DNA of 64,000 nucleotides, from NCBI RefSeq assembly GCF_002356355.1, contig NZ_AP018052.1, positions 1,116,001 to 1,180,000 of the forward strand, written 5' to 3'. The position numbers were made by a program, and so were the translations under genes. Under the pieces are notes generated by a model. The model did not search any database. It had not been told where the DNA came from and worked only from the letters and a program-made list of their open reading frames with translations. This DNA is from Thiohalobacter thiocyanaticus. Its GTDB lineage: Bacteria; Pseudomonadota; Gammaproteobacteria; Thiohalobacterales; Thiohalobacteraceae. Of the stretch, positions 1 through 11,045 are shown one piece after another (the stretch's first letter is position 1; the number at the start of each line of letters is the position of its first letter).

Positions 1-1908
<1,908 letters not shown>

Positions 1909-1912
<4 letters not shown>

Positions 1913-2823
1913 CGGGTTCCCGCCTCCATGTCGCGAAGCTGATCGTGCAGCCGCGCCTCCGGCGGCAGAACCAGGCTCAGTGTCTGGGCCACCCTGTAAT
2001 TGAGCGTGACGGTGAACCGGGAAGGGTGTGCGGGTGCGGGCAGGCCGGTTTCCGCGCCGGCCAGAAACGCGCTGGCAATGTCGGCACTCGCACGCGCCAT
2101 GTCCTCGGGCGTACTGTGCACGGCAGCGATGGCGCCGGCCTTGACGAAGGAGTCTGAAAATCCGATCACGGCGATGCCCTTGCGATAGGTGGTAAGAAGT
2201 ATGCCGTGAATGGTATGGCGGTTGTAGACTGTCGGGTCGGGCAGGGCCAGCAGCATCTGGTGGCGGTCCATGCCCTGCTGGATGCGGCTGGCCGGGTTCT
2301 GGTTCGGCGCCAGTTGCAGCAGGGTCAGGTCGATCCCGCGCCTGGCGGCGGTCGCCCGCAGGGCTTCGCCAGCGCTGTGGGGGTGCGATACGAGTACAAC
2401 CAGTTCGCCGTCGGGTGGCAGCAGCAGTCGGGCCAGATTCAACTGCCGCGCCAGAGGCTGGTCCAGGAACAGGGCACTGTGACGCGGTGCGCGCGCCTGG
2501 TCGCTGAGGCGTCGATAGGCGGCCTCGGTGATGAAGCTGCACAGGACCGGGCGCTGTGCCTGGGCGAGTCCCAGTTCACAGGCCCGGGCACCGGCGGCGA
2601 TGATCAGCGTCGCCTTGTCTGGCGCCGGCGGGGAGCGGGTGCCGGACGCTGGCAGCCGGTATTCATCCAGTTCAACGGGCGCCAGCGCCCGGGCCAGGAC
2701 GTCGCGGAAGCGGGTATGATGTGATTCCAACAGGCTGCTCAACAGCATGACTCTGTCCGCGGTTGCGGATGCGTCCTGGCACAGCGATACGGCCAGCAGC
2801 AGGATGGGCAGGATCAGGCGCAT
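1909..2823 (-). CDS. Periplasmic substrate-binding protein, ABC-type
   Basis: A 304-residue exported protein with an N-terminal signal peptide ([20 protein letters not shown]). The body has the alternating pattern of the two-lobed ABC-type substrate-binding family (compare PF04392), including the segments [16 protein letters not shown] and [17 protein letters not shown]. No ABC permease or ATPase lies nearby. It is the middle gene of a three-gene leftward unit: TonB receptor, this protein, sensor kinase. It overlaps the kinase start by 4 bases and follows the receptor by 21 bases. The likely role is to bind a ligand in the periplasm and present it to the kinase rather than to import it. The ligand cannot be read from sequence. 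Confidence 0.75.
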
Positions 2824-2844
2824 GTTGTGGCTGTTATGGTCGCC

Positions 2845-4893
2845 CTAGTTCAGAGACAGACCGACCTCGAAATAGACGCGGGTATCGAAGGTGTTTTCCT
2901 GACGAAAATCGATGTATTCGTCCAGCAGGTTCTGCCAGGTAAGCGCCACATGAGCGCGCTGACCGTTGATACGGAAGCCCTTTTTGATTCGGGTATCGAG
3001 CCGGTCGTAGCCGGGGACGCGGTCGCCGTCGCCCAGCCACTTCATCGCCCTGACCCGGTAGTATAGCAGGCTCAGGTCCCAGTCCCCGGACAGCCGGTGC
3101 ATGGCAAAGATGCTGCTGGTGTGGGTCGGGATGTCCTCGCCGAGATCCTCGTACTCCACTCCGGGGCCGTTGATCAGGTTCAGCGCCTGGCCCTTGCCCC
3201 GGGTGTAGTTGTGATTGATGCCCACCAGGGTGCGGTAGGCCGGCCGCCAGGTGATGGAGACTTCCGCGCCGTTGATGCTCATGCGGCCGCTGTTGGTGAA
3301 CAGGTTGGCCGAGGGGCTGGGCAGGGGTTCAGGGAAGGCCTTGTCCTTGACCGCGGTGATGCGGTCGTCGATATCCTTGTGGAACAGCTTGAGGTCGACC
3401 GTGGTGTGCAGTTCGGGAAACTGTCCCAGGTAGCCGATCTCATAGGCGTGCAGACGCTCCGGATCGACGCGGGTGTTGCCCAGCATGATCTGATCGATCA
3501 GGGTGCCGTCGCTCAGGCGCACGGCCAGATCGGCATGCGTCTCCAGGATGCTGGGGTGGCGCAGGGCGCGCGACAGGCTCAGGTGCATCCCGTGGCGGGG
3601 GCGGAACTGGTAGTTGACCGCCAGTCGCGGCGAGAACAGGGTGCCGGCGAACTCGGTATGTTCCAGGGTGAAGCCGAGGTTGGCGACCAGGTCGTCGCGC
3701 AACCGCCATTCCAGGTTTCCGAACAGGCGCTGCAGCGAGGATTCGATCCGGTGATCGCGGTTGAACAGCACCCGTCCCTTGACCCGGTCCTCGCGCAACC
3801 CCACTCCCCAGGTGCTGCGCAGCCGTGCGTGCAGCCGCAGGCTGCGCTGCAGCTCGATCCCGAAACGCTGCTCCAGGACCGAGAAATCCACCGCAATGGG
3901 ATCGTCGCGGCCGAACAGGGCAATGACCTGGGCCGGCGGCACACCGAACAGGCTGGACAGCGGCGTGACTGTGATCTCGTTGTGATCCATGTAATTGTGA
4001 TAGGCCAGCAGGGTCCAGCTGTCGTCGGGCGATTCGCTGCGGTGCCAGCGCAGCTGCTGGTAGTGACTGGTGAGTTCGCGGGTGCGGTCGGGGTCGTGGT
4101 GAACGCTCATGCCTTCCCCGCGCGGCCCCCGGGCATAGCCGAACTGGAGTTCCCAGGCATCGTTGTTGGCGGCGACGTGGTCGGCGCGAAAATTCACCAT
4201 GCTGGTGCGCATGCTGTCGTGACGCTGCAGGCGCGCGCCCGAGTCCTGATCGACGAATTCCTGAAAGCCGTCGTCGAGCCGGCGGGCCAGGCTCAGGCGA
4301 TAGTCCAGTGCGTCCCGGCTGTGGCTGTAGCGGGCAAAGCCGCGGCGAAAGCCCTTGTTTCCGGTCTGGGCCTTCGCACTGAACCGCGGTGTCTGGCTGG
4401 CATGCAGGGTGGTGATGTTGATGGCGCCGAGGTAGGAGTTGGAACCGAGGGCGGCGGCATTGGGACCGCGCACCACCTCGATGCGTTCGATGTCCTCGAT
4501 GGCCACCGGCAGATCGGTCCAGCGCACGCCGCCGATCGACGGACTGTAGACCGGACGGCCGTCGATGCGTACCTGCATGCGTCGGGCGTGCTGGTCGGAC
4601 AGGCCGTGATAGGTGGCGGTGATGGTGTGGCCGGAGGCGCGCGCGACCTGGAAGCCGGGGACCAGACGCAGCAGATCGGGAATGTCCACTGCGCCGCTGG
4701 CTTCGATCATGGCCCGATCGATGACGGTCATGGCCACCGGCGCTTCGTACTGGGGGTGGGCCAGACGGGTGGCCGACAGCACCACAGGAAAACCGGACTG
4801 GTAGTATTCGTCGGCGGTCTCGGCCGTGGCAACGGAGGGGATGGCGCAGGCTGAGGCGTGCAGCAAAACGCCGCGCAAAAAGGCCTTGTACAT
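2845..4893 (-). CDS. TonB-dependent outer membrane receptor
   Basis: A 682-residue outer membrane receptor. A signal peptide (about residues 1-24, ending VATAE) precedes a plug domain with the segments VPGFQVARASGH, VRIDGRPVYSP and IERIEVVRGPNAAALG, all typical of the family. A long beta-barrel of alternating aromatic and polar residues follows, ending GLSLN without the usual terminal Phe. Receptors of this type import large or scarce ligands such as siderophores, cobalamin or metal complexes using TonB energy; this subtype is not assignable from sequence. It heads the leftward unit with the binding protein and sensor kinase and is divergent from cysM, with 116 bases between the two starts. 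Confidence 0.9.
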   Translation of the reverse strand: MYKAFLRGVLLHASACAIPSVATAETADEYYQSGFPVVLSATRLAHPQYEAPVAMTVIDRAMIEASGAVDIPDLLRLVPGFQVARASGHTITATYHGLSDQHARRMQVRIDGRPVYSPSIGGVRWTDLPVAIEDIERIEVVRGPNAAALGSNSYLGAINITTLHASQTPRFSAKAQTGNKGFRRGFARYSHSRDALDYRLSLARRLDDGFQEFVDQDSGARLQRHDSMRTSMVNFRADHVAANNDAWELQFGYARGPRGEGMSVHHDPDRTRELTSHYQQLRWHRSESPDDSWTLLAYHNYMDHNEITVTPLSSLFGVPPAQVIALFGRDDPIAVDFSVLEQRFGIELQRSLRLHARLRSTWGVGLREDRVKGRVLFNRDHRIESSLQRLFGNLEWRLRDDLVANLGFTLEHTEFAGTLFSPRLAVNYQFRPRHGMHLSLSRALRHPSILETHADLAVRLSDGTLIDQIMLGNTRVDPERLHAYEIGYLGQFPELHTTVDLKLFHKDIDDRITAVKDKAFPEPLPSPSANLFTNSGRMSINGAEVSITWRPAYRTLVGINHNYTRGKGQALNLINGPGVEYEDLGEDIPTHTSSIFAMHRLSGDWDLSLLYYRVRAMKWLGDGDRVPGYDRLDTRIKKGFRINGQRAHVALTWQNLLDEYIDFRQENTFDTRVYFEVGLSLN

Positions 4894-5009
4894 CTTCTGA
4901 CTCCCGTGTTGTTCTTATCTGGATCCGGCCTGTCCACGTTATGTTGCAGTTATTTGTGTCAGGGGTCAAAATCCGTCATGCGACTGTCCACATCGAAACC
5001 GGATTGCAC

Positions 5010-5900
5010 ATGGACTACCCCACGCTCGAGGCCTTTGTCGGCAACACGCCACTGGTGCGGTTGCAGCGCCTGGTCGGTGAATCCACCAATACCGTCCTGG
5101 TCAAACTCGAAGGCAACAACCCCGCCGGTTCGGTCAAGGACCGTCCCGCGCTGGCCATGATCCGCCACGCCGAACAGCGCGGCGACATCCGTCCGGGCGA
5201 TACCCTGATCGAGGCCACCAGCGGCAACACCGGCATTGCGCTGGCCATGACCGCCGCCATCAAGGGCTATCGCCTGGTTCTGATCATGCCCGAGAACATG
5301 AGCCTGGAACGCCGCGCCGTAATGAAGGCCTACGGCGCCGAGATCGTGCTGGTCAGCCGCGACGAGGGCATGGAAGGCGCGCGCGATCTGGCGCAGCAGA
5401 TGCAGGCCGAGGGCCGCGGTCGGGTGCTGGACCAGTTCGCCAACCCGGACAACCCTGACGCCCATTACGAAAGCACCGGTCCCGAGATCTGGCGCGACAC
5501 CGGCGGGGAGATCACGCACTTCGTCAGTGCCATGGGCACGACCGGCACCATCATGGGTACCGGGCGCTATCTCAAGGAGCAGAGTCCGGGGGTGGAGATC
5601 GTCGGGGTGCAGCCGACCGAGGGTTCCTCCATCCCGGGAATCCGCCGCTGGCCACCGGAGTATCTGCCGCGCATCTATGATCCGGCACGGGTCGATCGCA
5701 TCATCGATATCGAGCAGGCGAGCGCGGAGGAGACCACCCGGGCCCTGGCCGCGCGCGAGGGCATCTTCTGCGGCATCTCCTCGGGCGGTGCGGTGGCGGC
5801 GGCGCTGGAACTGTCGCGCCAGGTCGAAAACGCCGTGATCGTGAGCATCATCTGCGACCGCGGCGACCGCTATCTCTCCACCGGAGTCTTCCCCGCCTGA
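5010..5900 (+). CDS. cysM: Cysteine synthase B (O-acetylserine/sulfocysteine synthase)
   Basis: A 296-residue cytosolic PLP enzyme of the cysteine synthase family. It joins O-acetylserine with sulfide or, for the CysM type, thiosulfate. The PLP lysine is K43 in NNPAGSVKDRPA. The substrate loop EATSGNTGIALAM, the phosphate-binding GTTGTIMGTGR and the C-terminal GISSGGAVAAAL are all present. The longer reading frame starts at 4941, but MDYPTLEAFVGNTPL at 5010 matches the family N-terminus and length. The sequence RRWPPEYLP favours CysM over CysK. The next gene begins 2 bases after the stop. Ability to use thiosulfate would suit a sulfur oxidiser, though this is inference. Confidence 0.93.
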   Translation: MDYPTLEAFVGNTPLVRLQRLVGESTNTVLVKLEGNNPAGSVKDRPALAMIRHAEQRGDIRPGDTLIEATSGNTGIALAMTAAIKGYRLVLIMPENMSLERRAVMKAYGAEIVLVSRDEGMEGARDLAQQMQAEGRGRVLDQFANPDNPDAHYESTGPEIWRDTGGEITHFVSAMGTTGTIMGTGRYLKEQSPGVEIVGVQPTEGSSIPGIRRWPPEYLPRIYDPARVDRIIDIEQASAEETTRALAAREGIFCGISSGGAVAAALELSRQVENAVIVSIICDRGDRYLSTGVFPA

Positions 5901-5902
5901 CG

Positions 5903-7972
5903 GTGCGCCCGCTCCTGCGCCAGCGCCGTTGGTATTTCCTTGTATTGCTGCTGATGCCCCTGTGCGTCGTTGCCATCGAGCAGCTGCAACTGCATCTGCC
6001 CGGGTTGGAAGGCCGGGGCCTGGTAATCACCGGTCTGAGCACGGAAATCGAATTCCTGCCTTCCGGCCGCCTGGCCGGCCGGATCGAGATCGAACGGCTG
6101 GAACACATTCCCAGCGGGGAGCGCCTGCAGGGGCTGCGGCTGCAGTGTGACGAGCTGGCGCTGGAGGAGGCGGTGCGGCTGCGTTGCGGCAAAGGCCGCT
6201 TTGCCCTTGCCGACTGGCGTGGCCAGCCTCTGCAGGGACCCTTCACGCTCGATCATGCGCCGGACCGGGACAGCCTCACCCTGAAGCTGGGACCGGTCGC
6301 CTATGCCGGCGGGCGGGTGCGGCTCGAATTGGAGTACACGGCCGGGCGCTGGCGGGCCCGGGTGGAGGGCCAGCACCTGGCGGCGCAGACGCTGGCCGCA
6401 CTCGCTGCCCCCTGGCTGCCGGAAGGCTACCGCTTCGGCGCAGGCCGGCTGGATCTGCAGGCCGAGGCCGCAGGCGCGGCCGCGTTGCTGCAGCGTCTCG
6501 TTCTGGATCTGCAGGTCGGCCAGGTTGCCTTCTCCAATGCCAGCGGGCTGGCGGCGGGTGAGGCCCTTGCCGGCGAGTTGTCCCTGAGCGCACAGCGCAC
6601 GGGCAACGACTATGAAGGCAGCTTCGATCTCGCCCTGGATCAGGGCGGCCTGTATCTGGATCCCGTCTACACCGACTTCGCCGTGCAGCCGCTGCAGGCA
6701 TCGGGACAGTATCACCTGATCCCTGACGCGGGCCGGGTGCGGGTGTCCGGGGTCGAACTGCTGCAGCCCGACCTGCTGGTCGCGACGCTGGAAGCCGAGT
6801 TGAGCCCGGCTGCCGACGCCCTGCTGCAGCAGGCGCGGGTCGATATCCAGCGGCTCGAACTGGCCGGGTTCTTCCCGACCTATGCCGCTCCCTGGCTGGC
6901 CGGCACCGCCTTCTCGGATCTCGCTGCCCGCGGTCGGATCAGCGGCAGCCTGAGTCTGCGCGATGACCGGCTGGAGAGCGTCGACGTCGTGCTCAATGCA
7001 GTGGCGCTGGAGGATCCCGCCCAGCGCCTGAGCCTGGAAGGCCTGGCCGGCAACCTGGCCTGGGGCCGGGACGACAGGCCGCGCACCCTGCGCATCGGCT
7101 GGGAGGGCGGCAGCCTGTATCGACTCGAACTGGGGGCGGCCGGGTTCCGGCTGCAGAGCCAGGGCAGCCAGTACCGGCTGCTGGAACCGGCCGAGGTGGA
7201 GGTGCTGGACGGCCGGCTGCTGATCGAGGAATGGGAACTCTCCGATCCGGGAAGCGGAGCCATGCGCTGGCAGATCGATGCCATTCTCACGCCGGTGTCG
7301 ATGCAGCGGCTCACCACCGCCCTGGAGTGGCCGCCGATGCAGGGGCAGCTGTCCGGCGTGATCCCGGAGCTTCGCTATGCCGAGGGCCGCGTGGAGGTCG
7401 GCGGCATGCTGCTGGTGCGGGTGTTCGACGGTGCGGTCCGGCTACGGGACCTGCGCCTGGATCAGCCCCTGGGGCTGGTGCCGCAGCTGCAGGCCGATAT
7501 CGAGATCGACAATATCGACCTGGAACAACTGACCGGCACCTTCGCCTTCGGTAGAATCGAAGGCAGGCTGGATGGGCATATCCGCAAACTGTGGCTGCAG
7601 AACTGGGAACCACTGGCCTTTGACGCCGCCCTGGTCACGCCCGCGGACGATACCAGCCGGCATCGCATCAGCCAGCGGGCAGTGGACAACCTGTCGCGGA
7701 TCGGCGGCGGTGTCGGTCAGGCGCTGTCGCAGACCTTTCTGGGCCTGTTCGAGGAATTTCCGTATGATCGTCTCGGCATCCGCTGCCGGCTGCGCAACGG
7801 GATATGCGAGATGGGCGGTGTGGCGCCGGCCGAACAGGGTTATTATCTGGTCAGGGGCACCCGGCTGCCGCCGCGCATCAACGTGATCGGCTATGCCGAT
7901 ACGGTGGACTGGCCGGCCCTGGTGGAACGGCTCAAGGCGGCGACCGCAGGCGGGGCGCCGCAGATCCAGTAA
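5903..7972 (+). CDS. ydbH: YdbH-like (AsmA-type) intermembrane phospholipid transport protein
   Basis: A 689-residue protein with an N-terminal membrane anchor (RRWYFLVLLLMPLCVVAIEQ) and a long, repetitive, beta-rich periplasmic body. It belongs to the AsmA-like family that bridges inner and outer membranes. The C-terminal part carries the conserved YdbH pattern: LFEEFPYDRLGIRCRLRNG, then GGVAP, then VIGYADTVDWPALVERL. E. coli YdbH (about 880 residues) forms a lipid bridge with YnbE and is assisted by YdbL; this protein is shorter. The start is GTG at 5903, chosen because it keeps the whole anchor. A YdbL-family gene follows after 21 bases, which supports the assignment. Confidence 0.8.
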   Translation: MRPLLRQRRWYFLVLLLMPLCVVAIEQLQLHLPGLEGRGLVITGLSTEIEFLPSGRLAGRIEIERLEHIPSGERLQGLRLQCDELALEEAVRLRCGKGRFALADWRGQPLQGPFTLDHAPDRDSLTLKLGPVAYAGGRVRLELEYTAGRWRARVEGQHLAAQTLAALAAPWLPEGYRFGAGRLDLQAEAAGAAALLQRLVLDLQVGQVAFSNASGLAAGEALAGELSLSAQRTGNDYEGSFDLALDQGGLYLDPVYTDFAVQPLQASGQYHLIPDAGRVRVSGVELLQPDLLVATLEAELSPAADALLQQARVDIQRLELAGFFPTYAAPWLAGTAFSDLAARGRISGSLSLRDDRLESVDVVLNAVALEDPAQRLSLEGLAGNLAWGRDDRPRTLRIGWEGGSLYRLELGAAGFRLQSQGSQYRLLEPAEVEVLDGRLLIEEWELSDPGSGAMRWQIDAILTPVSMQRLTTALEWPPMQGQLSGVIPELRYAEGRVEVGGMLLVRVFDGAVRLRDLRLDQPLGLVPQLQADIEIDNIDLEQLTGTFAFGRIEGRLDGHIRKLWLQNWEPLAFDAALVTPADDTSRHRISQRAVDNLSRIGGGVGQALSQTFLGLFEEFPYDRLGIRCRLRNGICEMGGVAPAEQGYYLVRGTRLPPRINVIGYADTVDWPALVERLKAATAGGAPQIQ

Positions 7973-7993
7973 TGAAGATCGGGGAGTCAAGGT

Positions 7994-8602
7994 ATGCAAA
8001 GAATCCTGTTAGCACCTGTCTGGCTGCTGCTGGCCCTGCTGGCCGGCTGCGTGACCATCAATGTCTATTTCCCGGCCGCCGCCGCCGAGCAGGCTGCCGA
8101 TCGCATCATCCGTGATGTCTATGGCGTGCCGCAGCGCGAGGAGGCGCCTGCGCAGGAGCAGCCGGCGCCGGCGCCCGACAGCCGCCTTGAATCCGACCGC
8201 CCGCTCTGGGTCGCCCTGCTCGAGGCGGCCGTGACGCCGGCCGCGGCCGCGGCCGACATCAATGTGCAGTCGCCCGCCATCAACCGGCTGCGGGCGCAGA
8301 TGAAGGCCCGCCACCAGCAGCTCGAACCCTTCTATCAGCAGGGTGCGGTAGGCATCGCCGCCAATGGCGAACTGCGTATCCGCGATATGAATGCCGTCGC
8401 CCTGCGCGACCGCGCCCGGGTGCAGCAGCTGGTGGCGGAGGAGAACCGCGACCGTCAGGCCCTGTATGCCGAGATCGCGCGGGTCAACGGCCATCCCGAG
8501 TGGCAGGACGAGATCCGCGCCACCTTCGCCCGGCGCTGGGTCGACAACGCGCCTTCGGGCTGGTGGTATCAGGACGCAGGCGGCAGCTGGAAACAGAAAT
8601 AA
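7994..8602 (+). CDS. ydbL: YdbL-family (DUF1318) protein with lipoprotein signal
   Basis: A 202-residue protein with a lipobox (LLALLAGC) giving a predicted lipidated cysteine near residue 18. A DUF1318/YdbL domain fills the C-terminal half, with SPAINRLRAQMKARHQQL, GAVGIAANGELRIRD and a C-terminal GWWYQDAGGSW. In E. coli, YdbL is a periplasmic helper of the YdbH-YnbE lipid bridge and YnbE is the separate outer membrane lipoprotein. Here the first residues after the cysteine (TINVYFPAAAAEQAAD) may fill part of the YnbE role in the same chain; no separate YnbE gene is visible. The Shine-Dalgarno sequence GGGGAG lies before ATG 7994. It shares a transcription unit with the ydbH-like gene. Confidence 0.8.
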   Translation: MQRILLAPVWLLLALLAGCVTINVYFPAAAAEQAADRIIRDVYGVPQREEAPAQEQPAPAPDSRLESDRPLWVALLEAAVTPAAAAADINVQSPAINRLRAQMKARHQQLEPFYQQGAVGIAANGELRIRDMNAVALRDRARVQQLVAEENRDRQALYAEIARVNGHPEWQDEIRATFARRWVDNAPSGWWYQDAGGSWKQK

Positions 8603-8610
8603 ACCCCTTC

Positions 8611-8697
8611 AACGCAAGGGCGCAGAGACGCAAAGAAACCATTTATGCATTTATATTGATGATCTTTGCGTTCTCTGCGCCCCTGCGCCTCCGCGTT
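8611..8697. repeat. Intergenic palindromic repeat (AACGCAAGG...CCTCCGCGTT type)
   Basis: The left arm AACGCAAGGGCGCAGAGACG continues through CAAAGA. It pairs imperfectly with TCTTTGCGTTCTCTGCGCCC and CTGCGCCTCCGCGTT at 8663-8697. The loop is AT-rich. It sits between the ydbL-like gene and the exonuclease gene and ends 14 bases before the next ATG. This class of repeat is common between genes of environmental proteobacteria. It may act as a transcription stop or RNA-stabilising hairpin. Confidence 0.75.
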
Positions 8698-8711
8698 AAG
8701 GTTTTATCCAA

Positions 8712-9488
8712 ATGAACGTACTGGTGTTCGATATAGAAACCGTCCCCGACCTGGACGGTGGCCGTCGGCTGCATGGCCTGGACGGTCTGAGCGACGAGGA
8801 CGTCGCCAAGGCCCTGTTCCATCTGCGGGCGCAGGAAACCGGCGGCAGCGAATTCCTGCGCCTGCATCTGCATCGCATCGTTGCCATCTCGGCAGTGCGG
8901 CGCAGTGGCGAGACGCTGGAGGTCTCATCGCTGGGCAGTCCTGACAGCCCGGAGTCCGATCTGATCCGGGCCTTTTTCGATCGCATCGAGCGCGATACCC
9001 CGACGCTGGTGTCCTGGAACGGCAGCGGTTTCGATCTCCCGGTACTCCATTACCGGGCCCTGCTGCACGGTGTCAGCGCACCGCGTTACTGGGATGCCGG
9101 CGAGGAGGACCGCGAGTTCAAGTGGAACAATTACCTCAGCCGCTACCACAGCCGCCACACCGATCTGATGGACGTGCTGGCCGGCTATCAGCCACGCGCC
9201 AATGCGCCGTTGGGGGAGATTGCCAGCCTGCTCGGTTTTCCCGGCAAACTGGGCATGGACGGCGCGCAGGTCTGGGCGCGTTTCCTGGCCGGTGACACCG
9301 GCGCCATTCGCGACTACTGCGAGACGGACGTGCTCAACACCTATCTGGTGTGGCTGCGGTTCGAACTCATGCGCGGACACCTCCTGCGGCCCGGGTACGA
9401 TGCAGAACTCACCCGGCTGCGCGAGTACCTGAAGGCCGGCGACCGTGCGCATTTCAGTGCCTTCCTGTCGGCCTGGCCGGCGGACTGA
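8712..9488 (+). CDS. Predicted 3'-5' exonuclease, PolB-like (DEDD superfamily)
   Basis: A 258-residue stand-alone exonuclease of the predicted PolB-associated 3'-5' exonuclease family (PF10108). The three exonuclease motifs are visible: Exo I FDIETVPD with D7 and E9, Exo II VSWNGSGFDLPVL, and Exo III RDYCETDVLNTYL. These acidic residues would hold two metal ions that cleave the DNA or RNA phosphodiester bond. No polymerase domain is fused. The rlmD gene begins 5 bases after the stop, so the two are probably co-transcribed. The substrate is unknown; a role in DNA repair is plausible. Confidence 0.87.
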   Translation: MNVLVFDIETVPDLDGGRRLHGLDGLSDEDVAKALFHLRAQETGGSEFLRLHLHRIVAISAVRRSGETLEVSSLGSPDSPESDLIRAFFDRIERDTPTLVSWNGSGFDLPVLHYRALLHGVSAPRYWDAGEEDREFKWNNYLSRYHSRHTDLMDVLAGYQPRANAPLGEIASLLGFPGKLGMDGAQVWARFLAGDTGAIRDYCETDVLNTYLVWLRFELMRGHLLRPGYDAELTRLREYLKAGDRAHFSAFLSAWPAD

Positions 9489-9493
9489 CGCCC

Positions 9494-10834
9494 ATGGCAC
9501 GGCGCAGAAAGTCACTGCCGCCGGATCCGGTTCCGGCGCATATCGATTCGCTTTCCCACGACGGCCGCGGGGTCGCACACCTGGACGGCAAGGCCGTGTT
9601 CATCGACGGTGCCCTGCCGGGCGAGCGGGTCACCTTCATCTATACCGGCAAGCACCGCAGTTATGACGAAGGCCGGGTCGAGGCCGTGCTCGAACCGGCG
9701 TCCGAGCGGGTGGTGCCGCGCTGCAGCGCGGCCGCTGTGTGCGGTGGTTGCAGTCTGCAGCATATGGATCCCGCGGCCCAGATCCGGGCCAAACAGGGGG
9801 TGCTGCTGGATAATCTCAAGCGTATCGGCGGCGTGGAGCCGGAGACGGTGCTCCCGCCCCTGACCGGCCCGGTCTGGGGCTATCGGCACAAGGCGCGCCT
9901 GGGGGTGAAGTACGTGCGCAGGAAGGGCGAGGTGCTGGTCGGGTTCCGGGAAAAGCGCAAGCCCTTCGTCGCCCGCATCGACAATTGCGAGGTGCTGCAT
10001 CCCGATGTCGGTTACCGTCTCAGGGACCTGGCGCTGCTGATCGATTCCCTGTCGATCAGGGCCGCGGTGCCGCAGATCGAGGTGGCGGTCGGCGACCGCG
10101 TCACCGCCCTGGTGTTCCGGGTACTGGAGGCGCCGAGCGAGTCCGACCTGGCCAGTCTCAAGGCCTTCGGGCAGGAATACGACATGCAGATCCATCTGCA
10201 GCCGAAGGGGCCGGATTCGGTGACGCTGCTCTGGCCCGAGTCCGCAGCGGCGGCCGGTGCGCTGAGCTATGACCTGGATGATCACCAGGTGACCCTGCAG
10301 TTCCGCCCCACCGACTTCACCCAGATCAATCCCGCGATCAATCAGCGGATGATCGCGCACGCCCTGGAATTGCTGCAGCCGCAGACGGACAGCCGGGTGT
10401 TGGATCTGTTCTGCGGCCTGGGCAACTTCACCCTGCCGCTGGCGCGCCGTGTCGCCGGGGTGACGGGCGTGGAGGGCGAGGCCGGGCTGGTGGCGCGGGC
10501 GCGGGAGAATGCGCGTGCCAACGGCATCGACAATGCGGAATTCTTCACCGCCGACCTGGCGGGCGAGGTGACCGGCGAGCCCTGGCTCGCGCGCGGCTAC
10601 GATCGGGTACTGCTGGATCCACCGCGCAGCGGCGCAAAGGAGATGATCCCGCTGATCGCCGCCCGCGGGGCGCAGCGCATCGTCTATGTCTCATGCCATC
10701 CCGGCTCGCTGGCGCGCGATGCCGGTCTGCTGGTCAACGAGTACGGCTACCGGCTGGCGGCCGCGGGGGTGATGGACATGTTCCCGCATACGGCGCACGT
10801 CGAGTCCATTGCGCTGTTTATTGCGCCGGAGTGA
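9494..10834 (+). CDS. rlmD: 23S rRNA (uracil-1939-C5)-methyltransferase RlmD
   Basis: A 446-residue RNA methyltransferase (RumA/TrmA family) that methylates C5 of U1939 in 23S rRNA using S-adenosylmethionine. An N-terminal TRAM domain (SLSHDGRGVAHLDGKAVFI) is followed by the iron-sulfur cysteines CSAAAVCGGC and a later cysteine in IDNCEVLHP. The SAM site is VLDLFCGLGNFTLPLA, and LLDPPRSGA precedes the catalytic cysteine in YVSCHPGSLARD. A longer open frame begins at 9350, but ATG 9494 fits the family N-terminus and lies just past the preceding stop. It converges with the PII-like gene across a repeat-filled gap. Confidence 0.94.
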   Translation: MARRRKSLPPDPVPAHIDSLSHDGRGVAHLDGKAVFIDGALPGERVTFIYTGKHRSYDEGRVEAVLEPASERVVPRCSAAAVCGGCSLQHMDPAAQIRAKQGVLLDNLKRIGGVEPETVLPPLTGPVWGYRHKARLGVKYVRRKGEVLVGFREKRKPFVARIDNCEVLHPDVGYRLRDLALLIDSLSIRAAVPQIEVAVGDRVTALVFRVLEAPSESDLASLKAFGQEYDMQIHLQPKGPDSVTLLWPESAAAAGALSYDLDDHQVTLQFRPTDFTQINPAINQRMIAHALELLQPQTDSRVLDLFCGLGNFTLPLARRVAGVTGVEGEAGLVARARENARANGIDNAEFFTADLAGEVTGEPWLARGYDRVLLDPPRSGAKEMIPLIAARGAQRIVYVSCHPGSLARDAGLLVNEYGYRLAAAGVMDMFPHTAHVESIALFIAPE

Positions 10835-10844
10835 CATAAAAAAT

Positions 10845-10926
10845 CGTAGGTCGGGTCAGCCCGAAGAGGGCGTAACCCGACCTTCCCGCCGTGAGTGTCG
10901 GGTTACGCTGCGCTAACCCGACCCAC
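10845..10926. repeat. Intergenic palindromic repeat (GTAGGTCGGGT type), copy 1
   Basis: GTAGGTCGGGTCAGCCCG near 10846 pairs with GCTAACCCGACCCAC at 10912-10926, with internal GCGTAACCCGA and TCGGGTTACGCTG. The same element occurs at 22069-22150 and a diverged one at 45716-45840. It lies between convergent genes (rlmD and the PII-like gene). It is followed at about 10951-10976 by a fragment of another repeat (TCATCCCCGCGCAGGCGGGG). The rest of 10835-11045 holds no gene that I can see. Confidence 0.8.
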
Positions 10927-11045
10927 CGGGTTCTGCATCCCATCCCCACCGTCATCCCCGCGCAGGCGGGGATCCAGTCGCCGCCGCGGTTTTGGAGCCC
11001 GGCCTGCAGGCTGATGCGATGTGAGCCGGCCTGAACCCCCGTCGT

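Noticed and set aside
3097-4854. Long open frame (585 codons) opposite the TonB receptor gene
   Set aside because: It is the antisense shadow of a clear receptor gene in GC-rich DNA; its composition is Gly/Ala/Val/Gln-biased with no domain.
10951-10985. Terminator of rlmD
   Set aside because: The hairpin is a fragment of a dispersed repeat and lacks a T-tract.
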